Program-made: the position numbers and the translations under genes | Source of the DNA: Pararhizobium sp. | Lineage (GTDB): Bacteria; Pseudomonadota; Alphaproteobacteria; Rhizobiales; Rhizobiaceae | NCBI GenBank assembly: GCA_017794825.1 | Contig: CP051237.1 | Location: 2,170,001-2,234,000 of the forward strand | Direction: 5' to 3' | DNA length: 64,000 bases | In this document: positions 63,133-64,000 of the stretch, piece by piece | Layout: every line of letters starts with the position of its first letter | How positions within the stretch are numbered: the first letter of the stretch is position 1 | The notes under the pieces: generated by a model | Told to the model about the DNA's origin: nothing | Databases searched by the model: none | The model's input: only the letters and a program-made list of their open reading frames with translations

Positions 63133-64000
63133 TCAAAGCTCGACAATAATACCGGTGTCGGGCGCTACATTCCCTGCGCGCAGTTCGTCGAAGACTGGAA
63201 CAGCGGCAGAAAGACCTTCCAGTTTTTCAAGGTTCAGCCACTCACGGCTTTGAACAGCCGCGCGCTCCCAGACTGCATTTGTCCGGCTCTCGAATTCGCC
63301 CGGTCCCAATTCGCCGGCGCGCTTCCTGATGTGTCCCGGCGCAAAGAACATGGAGCTGCGCTCGCGGATGAAATCCGGGCCCATCCGGTTGTCGTCCCAA
63401 TGCGACAGGCCGACATTGGAGCAGAAACGCATGTTGTCGCCGAGACGCCGGTGCAGCGCCGAAAGCACCGGGCCCGATCCGGACATGTCGACGATCACCG
63501 ACGGCGCATCCGGAACCGAGTCGATCTGATCATAGTCGAGCACTGTGTCGTAGAGACCGAGGCTTTCGACGAAAGCCCGGTTGCGCGGCGACGTCAGACC
63601 AAGCGCCGGCAGGCCGCTTTCATCTTCCTTGACGGCGTGGGCGAGCCCGATCGCTGTCTTTCCCGAGGCGCTGACGATGATCAGCCGCTCGGCGCCGAAC
63701 CAGCCATTGTCGACGAGAAAGTCGTGCAGGCAGAAGGAGGTCGCGTAGAGCGGGTGCAGCAGCATGCGTTCATTGTCTAGTTCGCGGCTCGTGGCGGCAG
63801 GAATGCGGGCGTAGGAATTGTAGACGGGCGGCAGATCGGCGCGGTGCGCGACGCCGTTGATCATGCGGCTGTCCGAGACGCGGGTCGGCCGCATGACGAG
63901 TTCTTCGGCCATCGGGAAATAACCGTAGATCCTGTCGCCGACTGAAACGTCCGGCGCATTGGACTCGACAATCTCTGCAAAACCCCAGACCGGGATGACG
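63133..64000 (-). CDS. DUF2855 family protein (cut by right edge)
   Basis: 289 codons of a gene that continues beyond the window; the reading frame is open to the last base (VIPVWGFAEIVESN at the edge, then IYGYFPMAEELVM). The segment ADLPPVYNSYARI and the alcohol-dehydrogenase-like loop LIIVSASGKTAIGLAHAVK match DUF2855, a family of MDR-like proteins without known function. An internal ATG at 63912 is not the start. The C-terminus ends at 63133 beside the pirin terminator. Confidence 0.88.
   Translation of the reverse strand, partial: VIPVWGFAEIVESNAPDVSVGDRIYGYFPMAEELVMRPTRVSDSRMINGVAHRADLPPVYNSYARIPAATSRELDNERMLLHPLYATSFCLHDFLVDNGWFGAERLIIVSASGKTAIGLAHAVKEDESGLPALGLTSPRNRAFVESLGLYDTVLDYDQIDSVPDAPSVIVDMSGSGPVLSALHRRLGDNMRFCSNVGLSHWDDNRMGPDFIRERSSMFFAPGHIRKRAGELGPGEFESRTNAVWERAAVQSREWLNLEKLEGLSAAVPVFDELRAGNVAPDTGIIVEL

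Overview
The window is a continuous piece of chromosome from a GC-rich alphaproteobacterium of the order Hyphomicrobiales (Rhizobiales). Evidence: the linked runs lnt-corC-ybeY-phoH-miaB, glnD-murJ-trpS, lptC-lptA-lptB-rpoN-hpf-ptsN and dnaA-dnaN-recF next to rpsT; a rhizobial-type ornithine-lipid gene olsB; a DUF1150 gene behind a small heat-shock gene; and a two-domain malic enzyme beside mutS. The contiguous dnaA-dnaN-recF order recalls Brucella and its relatives more than Sinorhizobium, but the genus cannot be fixed from sequence alone. No tRNA, rRNA, CRISPR array, phage or intact insertion sequence was seen.

Layout. 0-14.6 kb, nearly all on the minus strand: envelope, RNA-processing and tRNA-modification genes (lnt, corC, ybeY, phoH, miaB, an olsA/plsC-type acyltransferase, rimI, tsaB, nfu), a universal stress protein, trpS, a VOC protein, murJ and the PII uridylyltransferase glnD. 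A 0.3-kb element with 31-bp terminal inverted repeats lies between nfu and usp and supplies the usp stop codon. 14.9-20.2 kb: ribokinase and nucleoside hydrolase (nucleoside/ribose salvage), an aldehyde dehydrogenase, an EamA exporter, then hsp20-DUF1150 preceded by a likely sigma-32 promoter and a ROSE-type RNA thermometer. 20.2-25.7 kb: LPS transport and nitrogen-sigma block (lptC, lptA, lptB, rpoN, hpf, ptsN), with a sigma-54-like promoter and possible small RNA upstream of rpoN. 25.9-33.8 kb: sppA, ihfB, lapA, an ornithine cyclodeaminase-like gene, a lone coxG, two RNA methyltransferases translationally coupled to lspA, an acuI-type reductase and olsB.

33.8-42.6 kb looks like an accessory insertion between olsB and maeB: short direct repeats, a nonsense-broken SRPBCC gene, then an eight-gene minus-strand operon (polyamine-type ABC transporter, NodB/PuuE-like deacetylase, two SDR dehydrogenases, amidase) facing a MarR regulator. 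It reads as an uptake and breakdown pathway for a small amide or imide compound that is not identified here. 42.6-50.5 kb: maeB, mutS, a cation diffusion facilitator, an exported SH3-domain protein and a glyoxylate/hydroxypyruvate reductase.

50.5-64 kb: a ThiF/MoeB-type activating enzyme, recF, dnaN, dnaA, a hairpin- and GANTC-rich gap, rpsT, a crotonase, mutM, ubiE, ubiB, a CoaBC enzyme with an N-terminal FitA-like ribbon-helix-helix DNA-binding domain, a pirin and a DUF2855 gene cut by the right edge. The CoaBC fusion has two tandem TGATATCA palindromes just upstream. It suggests a coenzyme A enzyme that represses its own gene and is the most novel-looking item here. Next come the sigma-54/small-RNA candidate, the accessory operon and the RNA thermometer.
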